Positions 34,378 through 46,008 of a stretch of 64,000 nucleotides of DNA are shown in pieces. Within the stretch, counting starts at the first letter, position 1. Each line of letters begins with the position of its first letter. The translations under genes were made by a program, and so were the position numbers. The notes beneath the pieces were generated by a model, which was not told the origin of the DNA, did no database searches, and saw only the letters and a list, made by a program, of their open reading frames with translations. Origin of the DNA: Zychaea mexicana (taxonomy: Eukaryota > Mucoromycota > Mucoromycetes > Mucorales > Lichtheimiaceae); assembly GCF_025766255.1 (NCBI RefSeq), contig NW_026516773.1, forward strand, positions 1-64,000, read 5' to 3'.

Positions 34378-35517
34378 AAGTCTGATGTTGGAATGGTGCA
34401 AGATGGTGCATCAAGTATATACAGAGAAGAAAAAAAACAGTAATTCTGAATGAGCGTATGTCTACTAAAGCTATACCCCAAGCACAACCAGTAACCTTTT
34501 CCTTCCCTTGTTCACTTATCCAGTGTTTTTTTAAGCAGTAACGGCGGTCTACTCCTTATCAATCTGGAGCACATGCTTTTTTAAGAAAACAGTTACCTTC
34601 ATTTCGTTTTTCAATAAATCCGTAGATTGTGCCGTTTTGTTTTCTTTGTTCTTTATTCATCGTGTAGAGAGTAGGAGCCATTTACAAGTGTGTGTCGAAG
34701 CTGTTGATTTGCCGTGGCAAATGGTAATGAGAAAAAAAAAGATCTTTGGTTGTTGTTTTTTTCCTCCCTACTGCTGCTAACAAACCCCACACTTTCCACC
34801 TACCTCTGCCACCAGTCTCCAATTTGTTTCAAACTCAACCCGGGTAAAGTGAAATGAGGGGAAACGCTCAGGCCCTGTTCCCACAGCAGCAAAATAGGCT
34901 TATGCGCACAGTGAGTCTCTGACGCACCCTTGCCATTTCCTGTACATTAGCCTACAAGCTTCTTGTCACGAGTGAAACAGCCATACTACTATACCTTGAC
35001 ATTGGCTTTGTACTACTTAACTTCTATTATGTCTTGACTTGAATTGAAAATCTTAAGTACTCATATATTCCGCTCTGCTACACTTAATATATTATCTACT
35101 TCAACTTTATTATGTCTTATAGTTGACCCCCTTTAATGCCAACCCTCAAGTACACCTGAAAGTGTTGACGCTAACGGGGGTTGACGTTAAAGTGGGTGGC
35201 ACAAAGTTTAACCGTATAATAAAAATATTAAACCAGCGCACCCCGACACAATGTATGTATGCAACAGAGTCGTTCCTAACAATGTATCTTCAACCAACAA
35301 CGAAATAACCTCTTTTGATTGGATATATTTGACCTCAATAAAAAGTCACCCCTGGCCAAGGTATTGACATTGACCTTATGTAAAAGTTGAAATTTATCTC
35401 TGCTAAAATATGAGGTTCTCAGTAAAAGGTTGACCATATCGGGGGTTGACATTAAAGGGGTTGACATTAAAGGGGGTCCACTGTAGTTGACTAAAACAAT
35501 GTCCAGGTTAACTGTTA
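34378..35517. mobile_element. LIR element copy 4 (partial right arm), carrying a small MITE
   Basis: 34378-35119 and 35486-35517 match the outer part of the LIR right arm (same order as 6735-7540 of LIR-1). It is cut on the left by the Harbinger-3 border and on the right by pogo-1, and lacks the tip and most of the subterminal repeats. The interruption at 35120-35483 is a separate insertion with a TA flank on each side. Confidence 0.75.
35120..35483. mobile_element. Small pogo-like MITE, 364 bp
   Basis: Terminal inverted repeats: left TAGTTGACCCCCTTTAATG, right (reverse complement) CAGTGGACCCCCTTTAATG. TA on each side (35118-35119, 35484-35485); removing the insert plus one TA restores the LIR arm sequence GTCTTAGTTGAC. 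The right end has the TTGACATTAAAGGGG motif twice. No coding capacity. The CAGTGGACCCCC end resembles the pogo elements next door. Confidence 0.8.
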
Positions 35518-38500
35518 CAGTGGACCCCCAAATTTTTCAACCCCGTTCGTTTCAATACCCGGGCTTTTTTAAGAAATTTCCAGGGAATGACCCAAAATCA
35601 TTAATTAATTTTTCAATACCCGTTATTTTTCATTTTCAATATATCTTGAACCCTTGAACTCCATACGGGGGTGAAGTATCTATATTTTGCTACATCATGT
35701 GGATGGTATTTATATAAAGATGTATGAATATTTTTAATACAATTTGCGAATATGAGGTGTATATCTATGTCTATGAGCATGTATGCCTATTGTTATGCTC
35801 TAAAAAAAGAGGTTAAGGTGCTCTGTGTCCCATTTATTTGCTGTCGGTGCAAGTGGTCCCTCACTTGTCTAAGCCTTTCTTTGAGGGAGCCTTCCTCTAA
35901 AAAGCAGATAACCATATCTAAATGGAAGAGCTTTTCTCTGGGCATTAACTCTTCTGTCGGGTGGACTGTGGCTTCTTGTTGCGATTCTATTGTTTCTTCT
36001 TCCTGGTCTTGAGCAGATTGGTATGCGGCAACATCTTTTTGCAATACTGGGTGTACTGCTTTCCGTTCCTCTACAGGATCAAAATCTGCAGCATTGATAA
36101 GCCGTGCCCCTGGGATACCATATATTACTTCCAAATGGCCTATTATCTGGTCTGCAATATCTCGTTCCTCTTCTTGTTGTTGTTGACCCTCGTCATTGTT
36201 TTGTAGCTGTACTATCAAAGAAGCCGGCACTTGCAACGCTTTGTGAAAACAATTACGCACAGTCTCTGGTTTAACAGAGTTCTTGGCAGCCTTGAGAATA
36301 TCAACCTTGAAAATGTTTCCGCCTTGGGTGATCAACGTACGATTACCACGCCTCTGGGTTTCTATGTAAACTCGCTCATACTGCAATCGTCTGTAGCAAA
36401 AGTAATGTAAGAATAAATCAGTTGTTTGTTTACCATCAATTGATAATATTATAAGGTGGAGGCACGTTCAAAGAAGAAAAACTCTTACTTAAAGTATCCT
36501 TTGAAACTTTTTATGATTCCGGCATCCAGCGGCTGTGCTCTTGAGGTCGTGTTTGGTGGCAAGAAGAGGAGCTTCACATTGGTAGGCTCGTAATCACATT
36601 GATGACCAGAGAAATTGTCACGAATCAGAAGAACGTTTCGATTTTGATATTTCATGGCTCTGTCAAAGCGACGAATATAAACCTTGAGTATATTTTTCGT
36701 CATCTATGCATTGGAATTAGAGAAGTACAACGAGAAACCATAATAGGAGGCTAAAAAAGAGGTTTCCTTGTTATTAATAATACTTTCATTGTATGCGAGT
36801 ACTGTAAATATGATAGATTATAATCACTGTATTTACTCACCATCCTTCTTTTTAAAACATGCTGGTTTTTCAGCATGACTAATGTAATGGTTCTCTGAAG
36901 TCGGATCCGTCCATATTGACTGTCAATGCGACGGTAATTCTTGACTTATCAATTTTAATTCCAGGAATCGGTTGCGATGAGATAGTCGTCAAAGGCGGGT
37001 TCGAGTAAAATACGGCTGTTTCATCCATGTTGTAAACATCCTTGGCCTCGTATTGCTCGATTGTTTTTAATATATCTGGCATCTCAGATGCAAGGAGTTC
37101 GTCATTGGCAGAGCCAGATTCAGTGTGAATCCTCGACATCTTCAATCCATATCTTTTTCGGAAGCGATCTTGCCAGCCGTTACTACCATGGAATGCACCC
37201 GGACCCTCTCTTGGATAGTTCAGCTTATCCGCAAAATCCTTAGCAGCTTCAACAATTACTGGCCAGTTTAATGGGATGTTGGCTTCTTCACAGCTGATAG
37301 TCCACATATATGTAGCTTCTTCGACATCCTAGCAGAACAAACAAATAAGTTTTCGATTCAAAACTGTTTTACTGTACCAACAACCAATTAAGTATTTCAG
37401 ATATGCTACATACAGGAAATTTTGCAGCTGCGTGTTTTTTTCGTGTGATTGAGTCTTCAAAATTATTATCGTTCATTTCTCGTCTTCGTTTTAAAAACTT
37501 GATATAGTCGTTTCATTTGGTAATAACTCTAGCCTGAATTCGTTTTTGGCCCATCTAGCAAGCTCGCCATTGGTCATACACGTCGAACGCATTTTAAGCT
37601 AGTATACTTGCTCTTATTGATCGTCCGTAAGCTTTGCATACTTCTTGTTCGCCATTACAAAAGTGTGATGATAGAGCTTCAATAATGATAATAAGGGATA
37701 ATATTAATATTTTTGAGATGATGTTATATTTCAAACAAAATATAAAGCTCTTTTATACTCTAGCTATTTTGACGGCGATATCAATTCATCCCGATAGTGG
37801 ATAAACTATATAATAGAGGATGGATCAAGGACGTATCAGAGCTTCTCCTGAAGTCGCTATGATATGTTATTCGGCCACATCTTTGAAACCGGCGTTACTG
37901 TAGCTGATGTAATGGCTGAGGTACCTGTCGATAAATTCATTGTCCTGTTGTTCATAAAGGTGAATCATCTGTGTGAGAGGTTTTAATTAATATGTTTCAG
38001 CCGGAATGCAGTTGTATTCATATGTGTGTGCTATAATATTCAATAGAATGTCTTATTATTGACGTCTTTAGCGGTGTATCACTGTGGTTCAGCACAGGAA
38101 GAACGTGGATAAGTAATACTGTATATACTGTAATAAAAGGTTTTCTGTGCGTTGTTAAGCCATTCTCATATAGAGCCGTCAATTTTTCATTCTGATTACT
38201 AAGACTGATCTCAAGTAGTTAATGGTGTTGTTTCAGAAGTGAGTTTGCTGGCTTCTCGCGGCTGTCATTCGTTTTTTCTTCATTTATCGGAGCAAGTAAT
38301 TGATAAGATCGGATCTCAAGAGAAACTAGGGAAGTCATTACATGTTTATCAAAATCTTAAACAAGTAGAGCTGTGTGTCAGGTAATTGTAAAAAATATAT
38401 ATTCTATATAATATAAAAGGAAAAAAGCATGTGGCAGTATGGATTTAAAAACAGTACTGTACTACTATACAGTAGTGAGAAAGTTTTGGCTAAATTTTAA

Positions 38501-38611
38501 AAGTTTATCCGGAAGATTGCTGCCGCTACCCTTCCCCCGATGAAATTCAAACCTGCTTTATTTTCAAGAGCGCTCAGGAATGGCAGCCTTGAAAAAAGCG
38601 GGGGTCCACTG
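35518..38611 (-). mobile_element. pogo-like element 1
   Basis: Ends CAGTGGACCCCC at 35518 and inverted at 38611, flanked by TA (35516-35517 and 38612-38613); 3,094 bp. It contains a minus-strand CENP-B/DDE_1-type transposase. CAGTG-type ends and a TA target are standard for pogo elements. The left flank is LIR-4, while the right flank is the interior of pogo-2. Confidence 0.88.
35793..37655 (-). pseudogene. pogo-1 transposase (CENP-B HTH + DDE_1), decayed
   Basis: Probable start at 37655 (MANKKYAKLTDDQ, then TAA). The CENP-B-type HTH is around 37150-37250 (GWQDRFRKRYGLKMSRIHTE). The DDE_1 core reads VYNMDETAVFYSNPPLTTI (first Asp), VLLIRDNFSGHQCDYEPT (second Asp) and LLFLPPNTTSRAQPLDAGII. 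The C-terminal region (35793-36386) is Gln/Glu-rich. An intron is likely between about 36710 and 36855, since the ends of both blocks align with pogo-2. Lesions: TAA in the N-terminus, a decayed N-terminal HTH and a TAG where pogo-2 has Trp (AWMT) near 36705. The product would recognise the element tips and insert at TA. Confidence 0.85.
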
Positions 38612-38613
38612 TA

Positions 38614-39947
38614 TTCTACTCAAGTGCCCTAACTACTATCATTGCTCCTGTATCCTGCAAGGGCGTTAAGTTGGATAAAACGCGGTTGACACTTGTGTTA
38701 ACGACTAATGCAGACAGCTCTGACAAATGGTATAACTATCAAGGGGCATATTGGATAATAGAATTTGAGAATCATCCTTTGATCTAGTAGAGTGTTAACC
38801 ACGATAGTTAAATGATATAATATGCAAGCAGCTAATAATATTACTTACTACAGGTTTCCTTGGTTTATCGGCAGATCCCAAAATCCAGCATGCTTTAAGA
38901 AGGTACTTCATCATTATATCCAATAGGTGCATATTTGCTTACATAGTGTTTGTTTATCTGGTAGAGAAAAAAGGATGGTTATCCAAACATTAGCATGATG
39001 AATTATTGAGCAAATGCCAACGCATGGATGACGCGTGAGATTTTCTATAATTATCTCAAAAAACTAGATGACTCAATGAGGCATCAAAAACGCAAGATCC
39101 TTTTGCTGCTGGATAACTTTTCTAGGCACTTTTGTGATTACGAGCCAACCAACGTTGAGCTTTTATATTTGCCACCCAACATGACGTCGATAATGCAGCC
39201 ATTGGATGCTGGTATAATCAGTAGCTTCAAGGTGCATTTCAAGTATGTACAAGAATAAGATCTCATGCATATCATGGAAGGAGAGGTGATTATTTGTATA
39301 CTAAAGCAGTTAACTTCAGGAATAAGCAATATGAAAAGGCTTACGAGAAAATCAAGTACCGTTTGGAGCAAGGTCTACTAGCAAATGATGGCAGTGTTTT
39401 CCATATAGAAATCATTTTTGGTATGGCTTGGTGTCTTGAGGCTTGGTATAAAGACGTTAAGCCTTCTACAATCGCAAATTGCTTTAAGAAGACAAAGGTG
39501 GTAGAGGGTGCAACTAACAGCATTAGCAATGGATCTGGTTGTGATGATGAAGTAGCCCTAGGTCAGATCAATGATCATTTGAGCCATATATATAGGAGCC
39601 ATGATCTTCAAAACTTCACTTTTGATGCCGATCCACCTGAGGAAGTAGCAGCTGTTCATCTAGTGCTAACCAATGATGAAATTCTTAAAGCTGTGCTTAA
39701 TGAAGCAGTTGTAGATGCAAATTCGATTGCTGAAGCTGCTAATAATTCTGGAGAGCCTTCTAATGATGCTCCATGTCAATCTCCAAAGTACACAAATCAG
39801 GAGAAGGCTCGGATGGTGGAAAAAGTCATCGAGATTTTGATTGATCCAGAACATCAAGAGATCAAAGATCAGCTTCGAAAAATTTATAACAATTTTCGTA
39901 GAAAAAGTCAGTCAAAGCAATCAGCAATCACAACTTTCTTTATTTAG
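38614..39947 (+). pseudogene. pogo-2 transposase, 3' portion
   Basis: The first codons after pogo-1 read VFYSSALTTIIAPVSCKG, then KLDKTRLTLVLTTNADSSD, matching VFYSNPPLTTI...KIDKSRITVALT of pogo-1. It continues with NPACFKK near 38895, AWMTREIFYNYLKKLDDSMR, KILLLLDNFSRHFCDYEPTN (second Asp) and LLYLPPNMTSIMQPLDAGII, and an acidic C-terminus ending SQSKQSAITTFFI at 39947. A frameshift or intron lies near 39258-39294. The C-terminal 218 codons are open. It is a clear paralogue of pogo-1, not a recent copy. Confidence 0.82.
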
Positions 39948-40177
39948 TTTAAAGCCTCTTATACAATAGTATATATTAGTATATCTCTTTTGTCACTGGT
40001 TCAAGTCTCACCATCTCCGAAGTTTGAGGCTAATAAGGCCAAAGCGGGAAATTGCAGGTCCCGATTTCCGAGTTGCAATCTGCAATTTTACTAAGTATTG
40101 AGCAGGAATCTGCTCAAAAAAGTTGCAAAAAGCGGGGATCTGCAATAATCAGGGGTGCAAAAAGCGGGGGTTCACTG
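38614..40177 (+). mobile_element. pogo-like element 2, 3' half
   Basis: Begins mid-gene directly at the right TA of pogo-1 and ends with the inverted CAGTGAACCCCC-type tip at 40177, followed by TA (40178-40179). Its left half is not present on the far side of pogo-1. It abuts an AT-rich DDE-chromodomain fragment on its right, which it probably had inserted into. Confidence 0.8.
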
Positions 40178-40179
40178 TA

Positions 40180-40745
40180 TTTTCTAATTCATTGTTATTT
40201 ATATCTAAATTTAGTAATTCTAATTATATTTTCTTTAAATCTGTTATTTTATTCATTTGTTCCATTTGATCAGTATAAACAATATCTATTAATCTCATTT
40301 CATTAGGAAAATCAAAGTTATCATATATCCATAATTTATGATGTTCTTGTACTATAATATTAAATTTCTCAGTAAAATTCTGAATATTTTTTAATAAAAA
40401 TACAACTTTCAATTGTAAGTTTATATATTTTATATTATTGGTCTTTAATATAGAACTATTATTAGAGAATCTTTTAAATTTATTATATAAGTCTTAAAAT
40501 TGATTTTCAACTATAGATCTAAAACTACTAAATACTTTGTTATAATGTTCTTCTTGATTATTTAAAGCTATTCCTATTTCTTTACGAATTGGATAAAAAA
40601 AATTTTTGTCATTGAAGTTAATATTTTTACTTTTACAAAGTCTTCAAAATGTTTAATAAATAGTGTATAACCACCATCTAATGCAACGCAATCTTGTTCT
40701 TTAATTTTTTTATATAGTACATTTCATCTGTAAGCGCCGATAATT
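40180..40745 (-). pseudogene. AT-rich DDE-chromodomain transposase, copy 2 fragment
   Basis: Very AT-rich minus-strand sequence with the family landmarks IYKKIKEQDCVALDGGYTLF, KVVFLLKNIQNFTEKFNIIV and EHHKLWIYDNFDFPNEM, matching copies 1 and 3. Several frameshifts. The chromodomain part is missing, cut by the right end of pogo-2, and the N-terminal half is missing beyond 40745. Confidence 0.7.
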
Positions 40746-41036
40746 TAGACGAACTTTGAAAAGCTTCAGGGACTCACCATCTCAATATATTACAAAACTA
40801 TGCTTTTTCGACCTATTATAAATAATTATTAAAGTGTAGAAATTTGAAAAACCACTTGAAAAGAAAGTTGAAGCCTGTCAAAGTTGGTTGGTCAAGGGCA
40901 AATTTCAAGGATTTTAGCAGGTGGAGGTGAAAATTGAAATGGTAGCACAAGAGCCATCGGAGTTATTAGTAATCACGTGCAAACGAAATAGCAAATCAGA
41001 TCTACTTTGCCTCTTTTACCCTTTTATCTTGATATT
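40746..41036. other. Spacer upstream of DDE gene A
   Basis: No gene. A short stretch (40874-40895) resembles part of the Harbinger-2 terminal repeat (GTCAAAGTTGGTTGG); this may be the tip of another, unrecognised element. Confidence 0.35.
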
Positions 41037-42262
41037 ATGCCCTATGTAAGTAAGCGCCAGAAAGCTGCACGAGCGAGACAACGTGAGGAATTTGGACGTA
41101 TTACTGTTGAGGCATTTGAGAGAAGCGAAGAAGTCTCTGTTTTAGCTCAAGAAACACCAGATTCTGAAGCTGTTCCTGCTGATTGGGAGCACTTGGAATT
41201 AAGTAGCGCAATAGTTGGGCGCGCTGCTACCCAGGTACCCCTCATTTGGACCTAAAACGCGGGAAGTGGTCTGAGAGGCGTTTATACGAAGGACTCGCCA
41301 ATGACAAAGTAGAGGAAAGGGAAAGAATCCAACGCTGCTCTTAAAATGTCATCCAGGTTGACTGACCACAGCTTTACAACTGATAAAAGCACTGATCAGC
41401 AGGCTTTGTCTCGGGCAGAAGAAGAAGCAAACAAAGAAGCAGCCCAGCAAAAGAAACATGAAGCTATAGTCGAAGCTCATAAGAGCCTAACTACACTCGT
41501 TACACCCAATGCTAATGCTCAAAATGCTTTTAATGAAGCTGGCACGTTTCATATATGCAAGCTAAAGGCTGTGCACCGATATTTCTACTATCAGCTAAAG
41601 GGAAACAAGAAGATCAAGAGCTCTGAGCTTGCTGCTACTGACATCTGGACCGATGCATCGAAAGACTACAGGCCAAAAGCAATTCGATGCTGGGCAAACG
41701 AGTACCTCGATTTCGGTTTTATTTCCAAACATCAGCAAGGAAAAAATTCAAAGTGCGAATCGATTTTGAACGATGAGACGATTAAGGAGCGAATCCGTAC
41801 ATGGATCAACAAAGAAAAGGTCGAGTAGTGTAACCTCCCAGACCTATTGAAGTTTGTCAATGAAGTAGTACTACCTGATGTGCTCGGTGTTCCTGGGTCG
41901 GTGTCACATACCACTTTATGGCGATTTATGCGTGAATAGGGCTATGTGTATCGCAAGAACAACAAGGATGTTTATTATGACGGACATGAATGAGATAATG
42001 TAGTCAAATATCGTCTAGAATGGGCTAAGAGAATGATGAAATATCAAAAGCACATGGATACCTATCAAGTCGACTCTGTTGAGAACGTGATTCCACCTAT
42101 GTTGGAGTCTGGCCAAAAGAAACTTGTTCTTGTAACACATGATGAGGCAACGTTTTATGCTAACGACAGAAAGCAGACTCTTTGGCTGGGGAAAGGAGAA
42201 ACGATCTTGCGCAACAAAACCCCAGGACAGTCTATTATAGTGTCTGAATTCCAATGTGCAAT
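41037..42262 (+). pseudogene. Fungal DDE transposase gene A, 5' two-thirds only
   Basis: Starts MPYVSKRQKAARARQREEFG at 41037. It continues with a charged region (TDQQALSRAEEEANKEAAQQ), an HTH-like part (HTTLWRFMRE) and the first catalytic block LVLVTHDEATFYANDRKQTL near 42120-42180. It belongs to a DDE family I know from fungal genomes as uncharacterised or transposase-like proteins. Gene B (43343-45524) has the same block order. In-frame stops: TAG at 41826-41828, TAG near 41938 and TGA near 41990. Homology stops after VSEFQC near 42262, so the second Asp and Glu blocks are lost. Confidence 0.7.
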
Positions 42263-43232
42263 ATCCTTATTCCGCCCCAAAAATAAGAGTTGGGTTGGCC
42301 CCCCCAGTTTTCAATTTTTTTTGAAAGTCAGCAGGAGACGCGTTGACGCGTCAGTAGTGGGAGGACTTCAGAGAAAAATAAATTAAAGTGGGATCCAAAC
42401 ATTCTTTTTTTCATTGTACAAAAAACGAGCGTAGTTCAGCATTGAAGTAAGCAGAGATTTTGGCTAGAGCAAAGGAAAGACCATATATATACGCAAACCA
42501 TCAATAAGTGTCGATGGTCCAGAGCGTGGAGAGAGAGAGGAAGGTGAAGGTTTTGCTGACCAAGTTCTGCAAGTAGGATCGCGCAGAACTCAATGAATGT
42601 TCCTGGCATTTGTTCAGGTATAAAATGCAGTTGGAACAAGATGAGAAAAACATGTACAAGGGCGGAAGGATGGGGAAAGCGATCAAGGAAGGATGGATTG
42701 AGGTAAGTGCGATCTATAAAGGATATGAGCATCACGGTATAATACAAAAGATTACAATATAACGATTCTATTTAACAACCGACCTTCAACAATAATCCAC
42801 CCTTGTGTATCGAGCTTTCAATTCGGGAGACAATAGCACTCACTGTATTCTTCATACCATATATTGTTAAGTAACGAGTTATTTAAAGAGAAACAAGTTC
42901 TGAACGAAAACTACCATTATGTGACATATTGTTGTCTCTTGCTTGATCTACAGCACCGTCTTAGTGGTATGTCCATGCCCGTATTATCACCCACTGAAAG
43001 TCATTCGGATTCTCTGAGCTGCATCTTATGCAATAGCAAGGTACTAATGCTTGATTGCGATCCATATTGTTTAATGATGAAAATGAAAGTAAATGAAGTT
43101 GCACGATTTTTCGATCTATGTTCCTATTTCTACTATTGTGCCTTAATTATGTTTCCCTTGACATTTCAATTAAGGCTTTTATATGCACTCCTGTAGCTCT
43201 CCTTTTCCAGAAAGATCTATACATACACACTA
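42263..43232. other. Unassigned interval between DDE gene A and element B
   Basis: About 970 bp replacing the 3' part of gene A. No domain recognised. It contains a GC-palindrome ACGCGTTGACGCGT at about 42337-42350 and otherwise ordinary sequence. It may be an unrecognised insertion. Confidence 0.35.
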
Positions 43233-45828
43233 AGGTACATGTCAGCTTGAAGGGCTTTTTTGTGCAAAAAAAAATCGGATTCAAACCCCGCCCATGTACA
43301 GTACTTTTTTTTAGTGAAGTCAGAAGGACAAAGCATTTATTCCTATTCTTGGAAATCGGTGAAATCAAGTGTGGGGGGGAGATGACGATGACTTTTGTAC
43401 TTTTTTATAGCCCATTCGGCCCTTTTGATATCCAAACCTCTGTTGTACATCTCAATGAATTTCCATGCACGTTGCTCATAGTGAATGATGTGTAGGGTGG
43501 TGATGCATTTGGGCAACTCGCTTACTCGTGCTTTTAAAGAAGCAAACGAATAGTCACATTCCTTGCGGGCTATATGCTTCATTTCTGTCCATACTCGCTC
43601 AATCCAGTTACACTCACAGTGAAACTTTGGATATTTCTTGAATACCATCCCATGTCTTGAACTGATTTCTTCAAGCAGTGACTTTTGTTCTTGAAATTCC
43701 AGTTGGGCTGCCAAGCGATGAACTGCACAGCAATCGGTGCTGGTGCTGTCCTTTCTGCAATAGCGGATAAGGCCTGCAGAAGGCCAGAGACCTCTCTCAA
43801 TAAGTATGTGCTGCATGCCAAGTGGTACACCATTCTTATCGACCATTGGTTGAACTATCTTTCTGTTGTTAAACAAGTAATAGCCGTCGCGCAAAACGAT
43901 TTGTTTGCCTGCTGGTTTGAGGTTCATTCTGAATGCGTTCAAGGCTTTATGTGGCATGGCAGAATGGTTAGAGCTTTGGTCAAAACAAAAAACACCAACA
44001 CAGCTAGGATGAAGTTGCTTGAACGTTTTAATTGCTTCTTCGAGTTGCTATCCATATGCTCTTTCTTCCAATAACCTTCATTCTGCGCGCCAGGAATGAT
44101 CGTTTTGCAAGAAAACAAGCCATGACATGAACATCCAAACGCGCTGAGCATAATGGCGCTACCTTGACCCTTCTTGTGGATAATGCATTCGTCTGCGGCC
44201 AAATTTAAAGCTCTTTTACTATCGTTCGAGTAAAAGTAAGTCTCACCATGCGTGACCAAGACTATTTGCGATTCCTAGTTTGATATGGAAGATGTGGCAC
44301 TGCTAATGTTAGCTTTTGCAATTTCAATCAATCAATCATTGCCTTCTTATATGTATCCATATGCGCAGCTACATGCTGTTCGTTTCATCATTTTCATCAT
44401 AGGTTAGCATGTGCTTGCGATACTCCATCATTCTTGCAGCCCATTCTTTGCGATATTTGACGACATTAGGAGGTTCATGGCCATCAAAGTAGATGCTTTT
44501 GGTTTGGTCTGTGAGCTCAAACCCCCACAAAGTCATGTAGTGACGAACAGTTGATTCAGAAACCTCGGCACCTATACGCTGTTGAGGCTGGTCCTTGTTA
44601 ACTACCAAACGTTCTTGGATAAAGTTTTGGATGTCGGCAACTATTCTCTTTTCTGGTTTAACAAAGCGAATGTAATCCTTGCATTGAGAGGCAATGCCTT
44701 CATCCTTCAGCACAGAAGCATTTTTCGTATAAGCTCCTCGCTTTGAAGGAGCAAGAGTGCCAGTCCGGAGGTACTCACTGGCCCATGCTCGGAGACGTTG
44801 ACCATATCAATCGCCACGCATAAAACTGTCTTTGCTAAGTTGGTTGCTAATCTCTTCCTTTACACCTTTTGCACCAGCTGCTGCTAAGACTTTGCTGAAA
44901 TATGTGTGGAGCGTTTTCAGCCGGTTCCTTTCGAATTGGTCCACTTCTGGCGTTTCATGGATCAGCATATTTAGCGAGTGCTAAAACGGCTTTCTCCATG
45001 TTCGCTTACTTCTCTTGCTTCTTGGTTTTCTTTGCCTCGCGTTGCTGAACTCGTTGCAAGCCAAAGCAATCTTCTATGCGCATTGAACCAGCGGTTTTGG
45101 TTGTTTGCTGTTGTTCGTTCGCCTCGATGGTGCGTGAATTGGTCTTCGCATAGAAAGAAGGGCGCCCTTTCTTCTTGTTTGCATCTGTATTCCACTTAAG
45201 GAAGTTGTTGACAGTTCGTTGTTGCTGAGGAACACTAATTGAGTCAGCTTCCTTGCCCTTTTCTTCGCTGTAAAAGCCAACGTGCTTATCTTTGTCGTCG
45301 CTCTAAAGTTCAACTTCACCAAGCTCTTCCTCGTCGATAATCTCGTCATCACTTAAAGGAATGTCGCTTTCATATGACAAGGTATGTGTTGTTTCTTCTC
45401 TTGTCACGGCAGGCGAGGTAGCAGCGCCGCCAGCAGCAGTTGATGCTTCTTCTTCTTTCTTTCTTCTCTTGTAATTCTCGTAATTACGTTTTCCAATAGT
45501 AGATCTTCTTTTAGGTCTTGACATGGTGGAGTAGAATTGAAGAGAATCTTAAATGAGATTGCTAATCGAGGTTTTAATGAAGCGAAATAGTGTAACTGCT
45601 CTCTGCAAATTTGTTTAGTTTACTAGCTAAATACAGCTAAAAATGGAAATTTCAAACGTTAATGGCTCAGCAACGAGAGGTCGTAGAGAGAACAAAAAGT
45701 TTACAGACTGTTCCTCTCATCGAGAGCTGTCGATTGCAACCTATCTCGTGTCAATCGCGCGTGTCAAGGAATTTTTATTAAGGTTCAAAATTGAGGCTCA
45801 GAAAAGCCCTTCAAGCTGACATGTACCT
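43233..45828 (-). mobile_element. TIR element B with fungal DDE transposase
   Basis: Inverted ends AGGTACATGTCAGCTTGAAG at 43233 and in reverse ending at 45828, about 28 bp well conserved, flanked by TA (43231-43232, 45829-45830). It contains transposase gene B on the minus strand. A TA target suggests a Tc1/mariner-related mechanism. Confidence 0.8.
43343..45524 (-). pseudogene. Fungal DDE transposase gene B, decayed but nearly full length
   Basis: Starts MSRPKRRSTIGKRNYENYKR at 45524 with an acidic region (IPLSDDEIIDEEELGEVEL). Then an HTH-like part and STVRHYMTLWGF (about 44530), IYFDGHEPPNVVKYRKEWAA, VTHGETYFYSNDSKRALNLA (first catalytic block), NAFRMNLKPAGKQIVLRDGY, GMQHILIERGLWPSAGLIRY, a Cys motif (TDCCAVHRLA) and YPKFHCECNWIERVWTEMKH (Glu block). 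The C-terminal 204 codons (43343-43957) are open; upstream, stops and frameshifts break the gene into at least four parts. The expected Asp-Glu of the first block (HDE in gene A) reads HGE here. Confidence 0.72.
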
Positions 45829-45830
45829 TA

Positions 45831-46004
45831 TTCAGGTTCCACAAAATGAAAAGTAAACGTTTCTCTTCTCTTTTCACAGATAAAGCTTAAAACTCTTTTT
45901 GTTTTGGTAAAAGTGGTGGCACTTCATGAAAGTGTATGCTTGATACCACTCTAAAGTTTGTTTTTTATATATATAAAGATAATAGTGAGATGCATAAAAT
46001 TAAA
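45831..46004. other. Short gap before the solo LTR
   Basis: About 170 bp without any recognised feature. Confidence 0.4.
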
Positions 46005-46008
46005 ATAG

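Noticed and set aside
42436..42747. Leu/His-rich minus-strand frame and its overlapping neighbour
   Set aside because: No homology, no splice or family motif, and overlapping alternatives in other frames; not supportable as a gene.
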